Shown piece after piece: positions 6,391 to 14,700 of a DNA stretch of 23,870 nt (positions within the stretch are counted from its first letter, which is position 1; every line of letters begins with the position of its first letter). This stretch comes from CAZECE01 sp964510525 (GTDB lineage Bacteria; Pseudomonadota; Gammaproteobacteria; Pseudomonadales; JANQJO01), in NCBI GenBank assembly GCA_964510525.1, contig CAZECE010000010.1, positions 1-23,870 on the forward strand. The letters run 5' to 3'. Below the pieces are notes generated by a model, which was given only the letters and a program-made list of their open reading frames with translations, did not search any database and was not told where the DNA came from. The position numbers and the translations under genes were made by a program.

Positions 6391-7290
6391 AAATGGGTGG
6401 AAGCCGTGAGCGAAACGAAACAGCGAAAGCGATACGAATTTAATAAATTACAAAAACGACTGCGTCGCGAAGCGGGAAACGCCATTGTTGACTACAACAT
6501 GATCGAGGCGGGTGATCGGGTGATGGTTTGCCTTTCTGGTGGGGCAGACAGCTACACGATGCTGGATATCCTGATGAGCTTGCAGAAAACAGCGCCGATC
6601 AAGTTTGACCTGTTTGCGGTGAATCTGGATCAGAAACAACCTGGATTTCCTGAGCATATATTGCCTGAGTATTTGAAAGGCTTGGGTATTGAGTATCACG
6701 TCGTCCATAAAGACACGTATTCCGTTGTTAAAGAAAAGATCCCTGATGGCGGCACCATGTGTGGTCTTTGTTCGCGTTTACGGCGTGGTACTTTATACGG
6801 CTTCGCTGAAGACATGGGGGCGACCAAAATCGCTTTGGGTCACCATAAAGATGACATTGTTGAAACCATGTTTCTGAATATGTTTTATGGTTCTCGATTA
6901 TCAGCCATGCCGCCAAAACTGCTTTCTGATGATGGGCGGAATATCGTGATTCGTCCTCTAGCGTATTGTCGAGAAACGTCGATTAAAGCCTTCGCTGCCG
7001 AAAAGCAGTTTCCGATTATTCCCTGTAATCTATGCGGCTCTCAAGAGAATTTGCAGCGTCAAAACATCAAAGCCATGTTGGCGGAATGGGACGCTGCAAC
7101 GCCAGGCCGAGTTGAGCAAATATTTAATGCGATGCAAAACATCAAGCCCTCTCAACTCTGTGATCGAGCGCTGTTTGATTTTGAATCCTTGGCCATTTCA
7201 CGAGAAGCCCCAAAACCGGTGCACCCTTTTGACGATAAGCAGCGCGTTGAATCCGGTCAGGTCGATCGCATATTGACTGTGGAGTTATGA
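6388..7290 (+). CDS. ttcA: tRNA 2-thiocytidine(32) synthetase
   Basis: TtcA thiolates C32 of certain tRNAs in an ATP- and [4Fe-4S]-dependent reaction. The 300-residue protein matches E. coli TtcA closely from NKLQKRLRR onward. The adenylating PP-loop is S50-G-G-A-D-S55, in which A53 replaces the Lys I recall for this family. Cluster cysteines are in C125-x-x-C128 (MCGLCSRLRRG) and C213-x-x-C216 (PCNLCGSQ). ALGHHKDD and FLNMFYG are also conserved. The start is uncertain. ATG 6388 is listed, but an in-frame GTG at 6406 (giving MSETKQRKRYEF) is close behind a GGTGGAAG. Two 16-base tandem copies overlap the ATG. The gene is divergent from the toxin-antitoxin pair. Confidence 0.94.
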   Translation: MKWVEAVSETKQRKRYEFNKLQKRLRREAGNAIVDYNMIEAGDRVMVCLSGGADSYTMLDILMSLQKTAPIKFDLFAVNLDQKQPGFPEHILPEYLKGLGIEYHVVHKDTYSVVKEKIPDGGTMCGLCSRLRRGTLYGFAEDMGATKIALGHHKDDIVETMFLNMFYGSRLSAMPPKLLSDDGRNIVIRPLAYCRETSIKAFAAEKQFPIIPCNLCGSQENLQRQNIKAMLAEWDAATPGRVEQIFNAMQNIKPSQLCDRALFDFESLAISREAPKPVHPFDDKQRVESGQVDRILTVEL

Positions 7291-7296
7291 GGCTAA

Positions 7297-7316
7297 ATAT
7301 GCGCTAGTTTGCATAT
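7297..7316. promoter_or_regulatory. palindromic element, copy 1 of 2
   Basis: ATATGCGCTAGTTTGCATAT has perfect ATATGC/GCATAT arms around an 8-base centre. It starts 6 bases after the ttcA stop codon and matches copy 2 (7346-7365) at 16 of 20 positions. There is no T tract, so it is not a standard terminator. Two similar copies in one gap suggest a protein-binding site. Confidence 0.5.
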
Positions 7317-7345
7317 GTAGCTGTTGTTAGCCCTCTTAAGTAGTG

Positions 7346-7365
7346 ATATGCGTAATCTTGCATAT
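7346..7365. promoter_or_regulatory. palindromic element, copy 2 of 2
   Basis: ATATGCGTAATCTTGCATAT has the same arms and the same 8-base spacing as copy 1, 49 bases downstream. The shared pattern is ATATGCG-N2-A-N2-TTGCATAT. It lies about 155 bases upstream of the DUF2726 gene start, so control of that gene and the following kinase is one possibility. It superficially resembles a sigma-54 site but lacks the required GG at -24. Confidence 0.5.
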
Positions 7366-7521
7366 TTAAGTTGATCACTTTGGCGCGCATCTTGCTCAAT
7401 ACTTTTTAGGGAGTCTGAATGCCTGAATATTGACTGCAGTGTCTTTTTCGTTAGGGAATTTCAGGCCTATTGTGAATTTCTAAAAAGTGTTAATAAAAAC
7501 GACAGTAAAAGGGTTATAAAA

Positions 7522-8082
7522 ATGGGCATGTTGGCGATCAGTTATATCATCCTGGCAGTATTGGTCTTCTTTGCGTTACTTTGGAAGTTTGATTCCAAAT
7601 CTCAGGCGCCGGTATCACCGTATCCTTATGCCCCAAAGTCGCATTTCTACAGCAACCAAGAGCGAAAATTTTTGGCGGCCTTGATGCGTGCCGTAGGGCA
7701 TCAATATTTAATATTGGGCAAAGTCGGTATCGCTAATGTGATTAGCTTAGAGCAAGGCTTGCCGCAACGAAATAAGCTCAGAGCGTATGAGCAAATTTGC
7801 AATCAGCAAGTCGACTTTGTGCTCTGCGATCCACGAACCAGCCGAATTTTGGCTGCTGTGGAGCTGTTTGATGCAGCCGGTGGTGAGCGGCAGCTGAAAC
7901 GTTGTGCCTTTGTTGATAAAGTGTTTCGTGCAGCCAGAATGCCCTTGTTGCGGTTTCAAAAAGGGGAAAATTACCAAGTCTCAGAAATCATCGCTGCGGT
8001 TGAAGGGGTGGTTGAGGCGGCCGCGCCTGCACCTAAGCCCGCTCCTCAAATGAGCTTCAAGCAAAGCGCTTTAGCTTCTTAA
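7522..8082 (+). CDS. membrane-anchored DUF2726 protein
   Basis: The 186-residue protein starts with one membrane segment (about 3-21, LAISYIILAVLVFFALLW) followed by a DUF2726 domain (about 45-165). Typical features are the QERKFLAALMRAVGHQYLILGKVGIANVI region, VDFVLCDPRTSRILAAVELFDA, the basic ERQLKRCAFVDKVF and MPLLRFQ. I associate DUF2726 with a restriction-endonuclease-like fold, with the D of VDFVLCD and the E of AVELFD as the putative active-site pair; activity is not shown. Other members commonly have ELDD where this one has ELFD. The tail is Ala/Pro-rich. The start is ATG 7522 (a second ATG at 7528 is possible), with an AGGG a few bases upstream. A kinase gene follows after 22 bases. 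Confidence 0.82.
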   Translation: MGMLAISYIILAVLVFFALLWKFDSKSQAPVSPYPYAPKSHFYSNQERKFLAALMRAVGHQYLILGKVGIANVISLEQGLPQRNKLRAYEQICNQQVDFVLCDPRTSRILAAVELFDAAGGERQLKRCAFVDKVFRAARMPLLRFQKGENYQVSEIIAAVEGVVEAAAPAPKPAPQMSFKQSALAS

Positions 8083-8104
8083 ACGTTATTATTAGTATCA
8101 CTCA

Positions 8105-8902
8105 GTGCTGGAACCAGGAGATCGGTTTGATCAAGAATATCAGGTCACGCGTCTCCTAGGTTCTGGCGGCATTCACGATGTTTATCTGGCTGAAGACGGT
8201 AATCAAAAGCCCGTTGCGTTAAAAATCTTAAAACCCAAATACCGAACCTCTAAGACTTTAATCAATGCTTTAAAAGCAGAGCATGAGATTTTGCAACGGC
8301 TGTCTCATCCGGCGACTGTGCGCTCCTATCAAATAAGGCAAAGTGAAGAAGGGGTATTTTTGGTCTTGGAATACGTGCCCGGAAAATCGTTAAAAGAGCT
8401 GATCCGGCAACATCATTCCGTTGGTTTACCGCTCCAGCTGGTCAAGCCCATGATCAAAACATTGGCATCCGCGTTGAGTGAAATGCATGAGATGGACTGG
8501 GTACATGGGGACATTAAGCCGGCTCATGTCATTGTTGATGATGATGGAATGCGGGCAAAATGGATCGATTTTGGTGTGGCCTGTCAGGATTCAACGAATC
8601 CAGAAACAGAGTCTAAGCCGGTTTTTGCGATAACACCGCATTATGTGAGCCCAGAGCGTTATCGACGAGAACAGAGCTGTGTCTCGGATGATGTTTTTGC
8701 GTTTGCGTTAATGGTCTATGAGGTGATCAGTGGTGTACCTGCTTTTGGTAAACTCGCCCCCTTTCAAGCCTGTAACGCTAACGTAAAGCCAAAGCGATTG
8801 CGTGTTTTGGATGGGGCGCAGTGGCGGTTGTTAGAGCATGCTTTGAATACACGACGCTCTCAGCGACTTAAAAGCATCCGCGAGTTGGCTGCTGGCTTTT
8901 AA
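8105..8902 (+). CDS. small soluble Ser/Thr protein kinase
   Basis: The 265-residue protein is essentially one Hanks-type kinase domain. Seen in order: glycine loop G19-S-G-G-x-x-D-V-Y, ATP-anchoring K40 in VALKIL, catalytic loop H134-G-D136-I-K-P-A-H141-V, metal-binding D155-F-G and the SPE motif in HYVSPERYRREQ. The catalytic Asp and Lys are kept, but the loop is non-RD (Gly before Asp) and the usual Asn is His141. No membrane segment or sensor domain is present, unlike PknB-type kinases. The start must be at or after GTG 8105, because an in-frame TAG lies at 8093. No clear ribosome-binding site is visible, so coupling to the DUF2726 gene 22 bases upstream is likely. Substrate unknown. Confidence 0.9.
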   Translation: MLEPGDRFDQEYQVTRLLGSGGIHDVYLAEDGNQKPVALKILKPKYRTSKTLINALKAEHEILQRLSHPATVRSYQIRQSEEGVFLVLEYVPGKSLKELIRQHHSVGLPLQLVKPMIKTLASALSEMHEMDWVHGDIKPAHVIVDDDGMRAKWIDFGVACQDSTNPETESKPVFAITPHYVSPERYRREQSCVSDDVFAFALMVYEVISGVPAFGKLAPFQACNANVKPKRLRVLDGAQWRLLEHALNTRRSQRLKSIRELAAGF

Positions 8903-9037
8903 CGGATTGAACTGGTGAAGTAAGTATTTCTTTCAAGGTATTGAAGCAGGTATACTTTTGCAGCCTATTGATTGGCAGTCGCCTTTTTCAAAAGAAATTC
9001 GATTATTTGTCAAAATTAATTTGATTAAAAGACCTGT

Positions 9038-10033
9038 ATGTTGAATAAACCATCCTCTAACCCTCAAACGCCCGCCTTAAGCGTGTCCCATCTCAGTAAA
9101 ACCTACGGTGAAAACCTTTTGGCATTAAAGGATGTCTCTTTAGAGGTCGCGCCTGGAGATTTTTTCGCATTATTGGGTCCCAATGGGGCGGGGAAGTCAA
9201 CGTTAATTGGTATAGTTTCGTCTCTGGTTAAAAAAACATCCGGTCAAGTGTCTGTCTTTGGGGTTGATATTGACCAGGATCTCTCTCTTGCGAAACAAGC
9301 CATTGGCTTAGTGCCGCAAGAATTTAATTTTAACCAATTTGAAAAAGTGGTTGATGTTGTGGTGACTCAGGCGGGTTTTTACGGCGTGCCTGCGGCCATT
9401 GCAGCCGAGAAAGCGGAAGGGCTGTTGCAGGCTCTGGGGCTGTGGGAAAAGCGCCATGTGCCTTCTCGAACCTTGTCTGGGGGGATGAAGCGGCGATTGA
9501 TGATTGCTCGAGCGTTGGTGCATGATCCAAAACTGTTGATTTTGGATGAACCCACGGCCGGTGTGGATATAGAGCTGAGACGATCCATGTGGGATTTTCT
9601 TCAAGAGACCAATGCAGCGGGTACTACGATTATTTTAACCACTCACTACCTGGAAGAAGCCGAATTGCTGTGCCGTAATGTGGCTATTATCAATCACGGG
9701 CAAATCATTAAACATGCGCCGGTCAAAGAAGTGATTGCCAGTTTGGATCAAGAAACCTTTATTTTCGATTTGGCTCGTGCTTTGAATGAAAATCCGTTGC
9801 CAGGCCAGTATCAAAGCCGTTTGTTAGAAGGTAATACCCAATTAGAAGTGACCTTATGTCGTCAGCAATTATTAAACGATGTCTTTGCCGCACTGGCCGA
9901 GAAGGGTGTTGATGTCAGCAGCATGAAAAATAAAACGGGTCGCTTGGAAGAACTGTTTGTGTCCTTGGTTCAGGCCAGCGAATCAGGTTTAGGTGCAAAA
10001 TCAGGTTTAGGTGCAAAGGAGGCGGCTGTATGA
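9038..10033 (+). CDS. yadG: ABC-2 exporter ATP-binding subunit, YadG type
   Basis: This is the ATPase of a two-gene ABC-2 exporter. The 331 residues align by eye with E. coli YadG along most of the length: Walker A G47-PNGAG-K53-ST, the Q-loop in LVPQEFNFNQFE, signature LSGGMKRR (146-153), Walker B LLILDE (to 171), then PTAGVDIELRRSMWDFL and the switch His in TTHYLEEAE. The C-terminal part contains RLEELFVSLV, also typical of YadG, followed by an extra tail made by an 18-base duplication. The stop overlaps the permease start as ATGA, and the permease ribosome-binding site AAAGGAGG lies in the last codons here, so the two are translationally coupled. The exported substrate is unknown. Confidence 0.94.
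   Translation: MLNKPSSNPQTPALSVSHLSKTYGENLLALKDVSLEVAPGDFFALLGPNGAGKSTLIGIVSSLVKKTSGQVSVFGVDIDQDLSLAKQAIGLVPQEFNFNQFEKVVDVVVTQAGFYGVPAAIAAEKAEGLLQALGLWEKRHVPSRTLSGGMKRRLMIARALVHDPKLLILDEPTAGVDIELRRSMWDFLQETNAAGTTIILTTHYLEEAELLCRNVAIINHGQIIKHAPVKEVIASLDQETFIFDLARALNENPLPGQYQSRLLEGNTQLEVTLCRQQLLNDVFAALAEKGVDVSSMKNKTGRLEELFVSLVQASESGLGAKSGLGAKEAAV
9983..10018 (+). repeat. two adjacent 18-base copies near the yadG 3' end
   Basis: TCAGGTTTAGGTGCAAAA (9983-10000) is repeated at 10001-10018 with one change in the last base. It encodes SGLGAK twice, extending the YadG C-terminus by six residues. The end of the second copy forms part of the permease ribosome-binding site AAAGGAGG. Confidence 0.85.
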
Positions 10034-10824
10034 AACCAGTGGCGCTTGCAGTCCCCGCCTTTTCAAATACGATTGCTTTACGCACCATTGTGGTCAAAGA
10101 AGTGCGCCGCTTTATGCGCATTTGGGTGCAAACGTTATTGCCACCGGCGATCACGATGGCGCTTTATTTTATTATCTTTGGTCAGCTAGTGGGGTCTCGA
10201 TTAGGCAACATGGCGGGCTTTAGTTACATTGACTTTATTGTGCCGGGCCTGATTATGATGTCCGTGATCACCAATGCTTATGCCAACGTGGTGTCGTCGT
10301 TTTTTGGCAACAAATTTCAACGCTGTATTGAAGAGCTGTTGGTGTCCCCGACACCTGAGTGGATTATTTTAATTGGGTATATTTTGGGAGGTGTGGTCAG
10401 AGCCATTTTGGTGGGTGTGATCGTGACGGCGCTCTCGTTGTTTTTTAGTGATTTCCATATGCACAATTTGGCAATAACGTTAACGGTGATGTTTTTGACG
10501 GCGACCTTGTTTGCCAGTGCGGGCCTTATTAACGCGTTATTCGCTAAAAAGTTTGATGATATTTCCATTGTGCCGACCTTTGTGTTGACGCCGCTCACTT
10601 ACTTAGGCGGGGTGTTTTACTCATTGGACTTGCTGTCGCCGTTTTGGCAAAAAGTGTCTTTATTGAATCCCATTGTGTATATGGTGGACACGTTCCGTTA
10701 TGGGTTTCTGGGGTATCATACGATGCCGGTTATGGGCTCTATTGCGATGATCCTGGTTTTTAATTTGGTGCTGTTTTGGGTTGCGCTCACCTTGTTGAAA
10801 AAAGGCGTGGGGACGCGGTTGTAA
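10030..10824 (+). CDS. yadH: ABC-2 exporter permease subunit, YadH type
   Basis: This 264-residue inner-membrane protein is the partner of YadG. It shows about six hydrophobic segments and matches YadH at VKEVRRFMRIWVQTLLPP, ITMALYFIIFG, FIVPGLIMMSVITNAYANV, the FDDISIVPTFVLTPLTYLGG region and the ABC-2 signature LNPIVYMVDTFRYGFLG. The start ATG overlaps the yadG stop and has a strong AAAGGAGG ribosome-binding site at about 9 bases. The stop codon TAA is followed immediately by the queF ATG, so all three genes probably share one transcript. Substrate not known from the sequence. Confidence 0.94.
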   Translation: MKPVALAVPAFSNTIALRTIVVKEVRRFMRIWVQTLLPPAITMALYFIIFGQLVGSRLGNMAGFSYIDFIVPGLIMMSVITNAYANVVSSFFGNKFQRCIEELLVSPTPEWIILIGYILGGVVRAILVGVIVTALSLFFSDFHMHNLAITLTVMFLTATLFASAGLINALFAKKFDDISIVPTFVLTPLTYLGGVFYSLDLLSPFWQKVSLLNPIVYMVDTFRYGFLGYHTMPVMGSIAMILVFNLVLFWVALTLLKKGVGTRL

Positions 10825-11694
10825 ATGGCTGGTCAGCTAGACGACAAAGCGCATTGGCCGCTCGGCAAACCGACGGTTTATGGCAATAACTATGATCCCA
10901 GCCTGTTGCAGCCCATCCAGCGCAGCGAGTCTCGACAGGCGTTAGGCTTCACGACTAACGATACGTTGCCATTTCATGGCACTGACATTTGGAATGCGTA
11001 TGAGCTTTCTTGGTTAGAGACTTCGGGTAAGCCAGCCGTAGGGCGCTTGGTGCTAGAGATTCCAGCGGCAGTGCCTCAAACGGTCGAATCTAAATCCTTA
11101 AAGTTGTATTTAGGCTCATTCAGCCAGACCGCATATGCATCCTCCGAGCAGGTGATGGCCGCCATTGAGCGGGATCTAACAGCATTGCTTGGTGGTTGTG
11201 TTAACGCCAGTTTGGTTCCACTTGAGCCGAACGAGGATGCGCAAACTTCGCCTTTACAGAAACCGTATTTAAACGCTGGGGGCTCACCTGTTTTATTGGA
11301 TGAGCTCGATGTAACTTGCGAACATTATCACCCCAACCCTGAGTTGTTGCGATGTGACGCTACGAGAGTAGTCAATAAAGGTACTTTGTATACGCACCTG
11401 TTTCGGTCTTTGTGTCCGGTAACCGGCCAGCCTGACTGGGCGAGCGTGATGGTGCGGTATTCAGGTCGTGAAATCGCGGCAGCCAGTTTGTTGCAGTACC
11501 TCGTTTCTTTTCGATTGCACCAAGGGTTTCATGAATCCTGTGTTGAGAGATTGTTTATGGAAATCAAGCAACAGTGTGCCCCAACTGAATTGTCGGTATA
11601 TGCGCGCTTTGCTCGGCGTGGTGGCATTGATATCAATCCTTTTCGTTCAGACTTTGAAGCTTATCCGGATAACTTAAAAATGGGAGCACAATAA
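10825..11694 (+). CDS. queF: NADPH-dependent 7-cyano-7-deazaguanine reductase, long form
   Basis: QueF reduces preQ0 to preQ1 in queuosine tRNA biosynthesis. The 289 residues match the long, two-domain (E. coli type) form. The NADPH-side motif is E88-S-K-S-LKLYLGSF, and the C-terminal half carries the active-site Cys (C197 in LFRSLCPVTGQPDW). GREIAAASLLQYLVSFRLHQGFHESCVER and SVYARFARRGGIDINPFRS are also strongly conserved in QueF. The ATG directly follows the yadH stop without a spacer. The C-terminal codons contain GGGAG, which sits where a ribosome-binding site for the next gene would be. Together with ttcA this makes two tRNA-modification genes in the window. Confidence 0.95.
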   Translation: MAGQLDDKAHWPLGKPTVYGNNYDPSLLQPIQRSESRQALGFTTNDTLPFHGTDIWNAYELSWLETSGKPAVGRLVLEIPAAVPQTVESKSLKLYLGSFSQTAYASSEQVMAAIERDLTALLGGCVNASLVPLEPNEDAQTSPLQKPYLNAGGSPVLLDELDVTCEHYHPNPELLRCDATRVVNKGTLYTHLFRSLCPVTGQPDWASVMVRYSGREIAAASLLQYLVSFRLHQGFHESCVERLFMEIKQQCAPTELSVYARFARRGGIDINPFRSDFEAYPDNLKMGAQ

Positions 11695-11777
11695 TCGCGT
11701 CCTCTCCTCCTACTTCACAGGCTACAAAGGGTGCCCCGAATGCCACGGGTCATAACGCTGGTGATAACCTCAGTGCC

Positions 11778-14700
11778 TTGGAGCCTAAGCAGCGCGTTTT
11801 AATGGGCATGATGACCGCATTGATTGTGTGGATGGTAGCGACCTTCGTTGCGTTACAGCAGTCCCCCCAACGAGACACCGAACGTGTTTTATCAGGCATG
11901 GCATGGTGGTTATCACCTATTGAAGTGAATCCAGGAAGTCGTTTACAACCCTTAACCGGGGAGCTTAATAGTATTGAACAAGTCGGTAATTCCAAGACGT
12001 TATGGGCGGTTGGAGAACAGGGCTTGATGTTGTGGAGCGACGATTTGGGCTTCAGTTGGCAGCAACATCGATGGTTGCTGGATCAACAACGTCCGATGGA
12101 TCGCTCCAGTGATGGCGGTAGCCATTTTCAGTTAATCAATAGGGCAATGGCTGCTAGTCCTGATCAGAAATTTCCAAAAAATGCGGCTCGAAATTATGTC
12201 GATTTTGATCGAGAGATGCAAAAACAACAGGCCATTCCTCGGCTAAAGCCATTAGCTCCTAATCTTCAATCCATATTTTTTATCAATGAACGAGAAGGCT
12301 GGCTTGTTGGTGACCGCTCGACGTTATTTAAAACTGAAAACGGAGGATTGTCTTGGACTGCATTGGAAGGTGCCCCTGAAGGTGATTTGAGAGACATCGT
12401 GTTTTTTGGTTCTGAAGAAGGTCTTTTAGTTTCAGCTCAGGGCGTGGTGTATCAGACCACGACGGGCGGACAACGTTGGGAGCGTCTTGCGAACCAGGCG
12501 TCGATCTTGCCGGGGTTTTTTATCCGACAAAATAAACAATACAGTTGGATGGCCGAGCAACGCATCTTAGATGTCTCTTTTCGCGGGATTGCTGAAAACT
12601 CGAGAGCCAGAGGCTATCGAGGCCTTGCTGCATTTAATAATTATCGTGATCTGTTGAGGGTTGGTAATGACTTGCACTTCAGAGTATCAGCGGCCGGAGA
12701 GTTGTCTGTCTCAGAAGCAGCTGCGAGCGTAAATGAGGTGTTTGATCTTGATTGGGCGCCGGTTTTTCAGACAACTTTAAAAGATCAAGCGCCTATCAAT
12801 GAAGCAGCTGCAAACAATCAAGTGGCTGTAAACAAGCAAGTGGCTATAAACAATCAAGATGACTTTGAGGCCTCTCAGATGTATCGCAAATTTCCAGCAC
12901 CTTGGTATTGGTTGCTCACGCTCTGCGTGCTAGTCGGTGTTTTTTTCTGGGCGCTGCGACGACAGCCGGTCATTTTAGAACAAAGCAGTATCACAGACAT
13001 TTTTACCTCCGATCGTCCTTTAAAACCCGGTGATCCAGATCCATTGAATTTTGGAGCGATTGCTAGAGCGTTGTCCCGCTTTATGAGAAACCCTAATACA
13101 GAGCCGCCCTTGACCATTGCGGTCACCGGTGAGTGGGGATCTGGGAAAAGCTCATTGATGAACTTGTTGTATCACGATTTAAAGCAATTTGGTTTTAGCC
13201 CTGTTTGGTTTAATGCTTGGCATCATCAAAAAGGGGATCAACTTTTGGCGTCGCTGTATGCCAATATCAAAGCACAAGCATTGCCGCCTTGGAGTAAAGT
13301 CGCGCAAGGCGTTCCTGTTGGGTTGCTGTTCCGTTTGCAATTATTACGTCGACGGGCAGCGCAAAAACCGCTGCTGTACTTTGCTGTTATTGTGATTTTT
13401 GTGTCCGCTATCACGTATTTATTTAACGATCCGAGCTCTTGGAACAAGTTAGATATTTCTATTTGGATAAGCAGCTTGGCCAATATCACCAGCGACGGCG
13501 ATTTGCAGCGTAACCTGATGGTGGCGTTGTTTGGCATGGTGCCGCCCTTGGCAGGCTTGGTGAAGGCCCTGCAGGCATTTGGTGTGGATCCTCTTCGTTT
13601 GATATCCAGCGGCTCCCGTAAAGATAAAAAAGAGACTCCGGATCCCAGCGCGCGGTTTTTATTTGCAAAAGATTTTGCCGAAGTGTCGCAAAGCTTGGAG
13701 TTGGGTCGGGTGGTCATTTTTATTGATGATTTGGATCGATGCAGTCATGAAAATGTATTGGAAATTATGGAGGCGATTAACTTTTTGGCGGTCTCAGGCC
13801 AATGTTATATCGTGTTGGGTATGGCCAAAACCTGGGTGAAAACCTGCATCGCGCTGGGTTTTAAAGAGTTAGCAATGGAGAGTTTAAAGAGTCAAGAAGG
13901 TCATTCGCGTCTGACGCAACATACGGATGATCAAGTGAGACGAAAGCAATTTGCTGAACATTATCTTGAAAAGCTGATCAACATTGAAGTGCCGGTTCCG
14001 AAAATAGAGCAAGGCGATTTTAAGGCATTATTAATGTCTGACACGCAATTAAAGTCTGAAACGAAACAATCCATCAGCGAGTCGCTGGATGCTTCAGTGA
14101 CAGGCTCGCTACTGACACACTTGTCGCTCACAAGCCGTATATCGTCATTCGTAAAACGGCTGACGTCGGTAAAACAATACGGCCTGACCTTGGGAGTGGT
14201 TTGCGCTGTGGCTTTAGGGATCTATATAGGCACGGGTGCCTCCGGTGACATGCTTAATTTTATGAACGGTAGTCAATTAAATGGGACGGCAGCCGTGACA
14301 AACGCTGATGACGCAGCGTGGAATCGAGATACGAATCGCTACCAAGATAAAGCCTCTGACCCTGTGAATCAGATGGATACGCGTGACTCTTCTAAGCGCC
14401 CTGGATTACATGAGAGTCTTGGACTCCAACCTACTCCATATGCAGATTCTCAGACGCATAGCAGCTTACTGTTGGCCTCTCCAAGAATGATGATCAGCTT
14501 AATCGCTGTTTCTTTATTATTAATCATTGGGATTTGTTGGTACTGGTTACGGCGACCGCAACGAATTGAACAAGATTCTAAGAGTTTCCAACAGGCGTTG
14601 GCGGTTTGGCAGCCTTGGATTCAGTGGCACAATCAGACGCCTCGAGCGGTGAAACGCTATTTAAACCGGGTGCGTTATTTAGCGATGCGGAATCGAGAAG

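Noticed and set aside
7346..7365. Possible sigma-54 promoter (TTGCAT with an upstream element)
   Set aside because: Sigma-54 sites need GG ten bases before the GC of TTGC. Here those bases are AT, and the element is better explained as one of two matching palindromes.
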